Origin: JARRQB01 sp965368585
Lineage (GTDB): Bacteria > Pseudomonadota > Gammaproteobacteria > Chromatiales > Chromatiaceae
Assembly: GCA_965368585.1 (NCBI GenBank)
Contig: CBDUNM010000072.1
Coordinates: 1 to 23,617 of the forward strand
Direction of reading: 5' to 3'
DNA length: 23,617 nt
Position numbers and translations under genes: made by a program
Shown: positions 23,557-23,617 of the stretch, piece by piece
How positions within the stretch are numbered: the first letter of the stretch is position 1
How the letters are laid out: every line of letters begins with the position of its first letter
The notes under the pieces: generated by a model
Told to the model about the DNA's origin: nothing
What the model saw: only the letters and a program-made list of their open reading frames with translations
Database searches by the model: none

Positions 23557-23617
23557 TTGATCGTCAAGATTGCAATGATCATTGCGTTCGCTACCTGTCT
23601 GGGGGCGGTGCCCGAGG
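23557..23617 (+). CDS. Start of an exported protein (partial, runs off window)
   Basis: Twenty codons are visible: TTG-initiated MIVKIAMIIAFATCLGAVPE, a short charged start and hydrophobic core typical of a signal peptide or membrane anchor. AGGAGA lies six bases before the TTG, which supports this start; an in-frame ATG at 23575 is an alternative. Nothing can be said about function because the gene continues outside the window. Confidence 0.45.
   Translation, partial: MIVKIAMIIAFATCLGAVPE

Overview
The window looks like a chromosomal segment of a GC-rich gammaproteobacterium. That is inferred from the style of the urt/ure proteins, the REP-like palindromes, and the sigma-54 and FNR-type sites. 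A sulfur oxidiser of the Chromatiales/Ectothiorhodospiraceae kind would fit, but nothing in the window fixes the genus. No rRNA, tRNA, CRISPR array or intact transposon was seen.

Layout. Positions 1-3738 (minus strand) hold a tightly packed envelope-glycan block: a Wzx-type flippase, an alkaline-phosphatase-superfamily enzyme whose start codon overlaps the flippase stop by one base, and a family-4 glycosyltransferase cut by the window edge. Positions 3739-7160 are accessory in character. They hold a secreted alpha/beta hydrolase of visibly lower GC, a 132-bp palindrome-ended repeat, a DUF6279-like lipoprotein, a 169-bp MITE-like element ending at that gene's ribosome binding site, and a TsaA/TrmO-fold protein with a lipoprotein signal. 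Positions 7268-8998 encode one protein with two tandem HAD domains, both carrying the same unusual His in motif I.

The core (9508-20615, plus strand) is one co-directional nitrogen-scavenging block. The urea ABC transporter urtABCDE comes first, then a small His-rich membrane protein, then the complete nickel urease set ureD-A-B-C-E-F-G. Upstream lies a consensus sigma-54 promoter (9386-9402) with two NtrC-like dyads about 43 bp apart, centred near -153 and -110, and an IHF-like site. Together they suggest nitrogen-starvation control. UrtA binds urea in the periplasm, UrtBC/DE import it, UreABC hydrolyses it, and UreDEFG load nickel into the active site. A hairpin after urtA and a REP-like palindrome between ureF and ureG may tune transcript levels.

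Positions 20671-23617 carry a DUF1269-like glycine-zipper protein, a 46-codon predicted secreted peptide behind a perfect FNR box placed exactly for a class II promoter, a small two-helix membrane protein, a MerR-type regulator with a C-terminal Cys/His-containing domain, a long stretch with no convincing gene, and the first codons of an exported protein running off the window. The strongest candidates for something undescribed are the double HAD protein, the TsaA-fold lipoprotein, the FNR-controlled secreted micropeptide and the His-rich microprotein between urtE and ureD.
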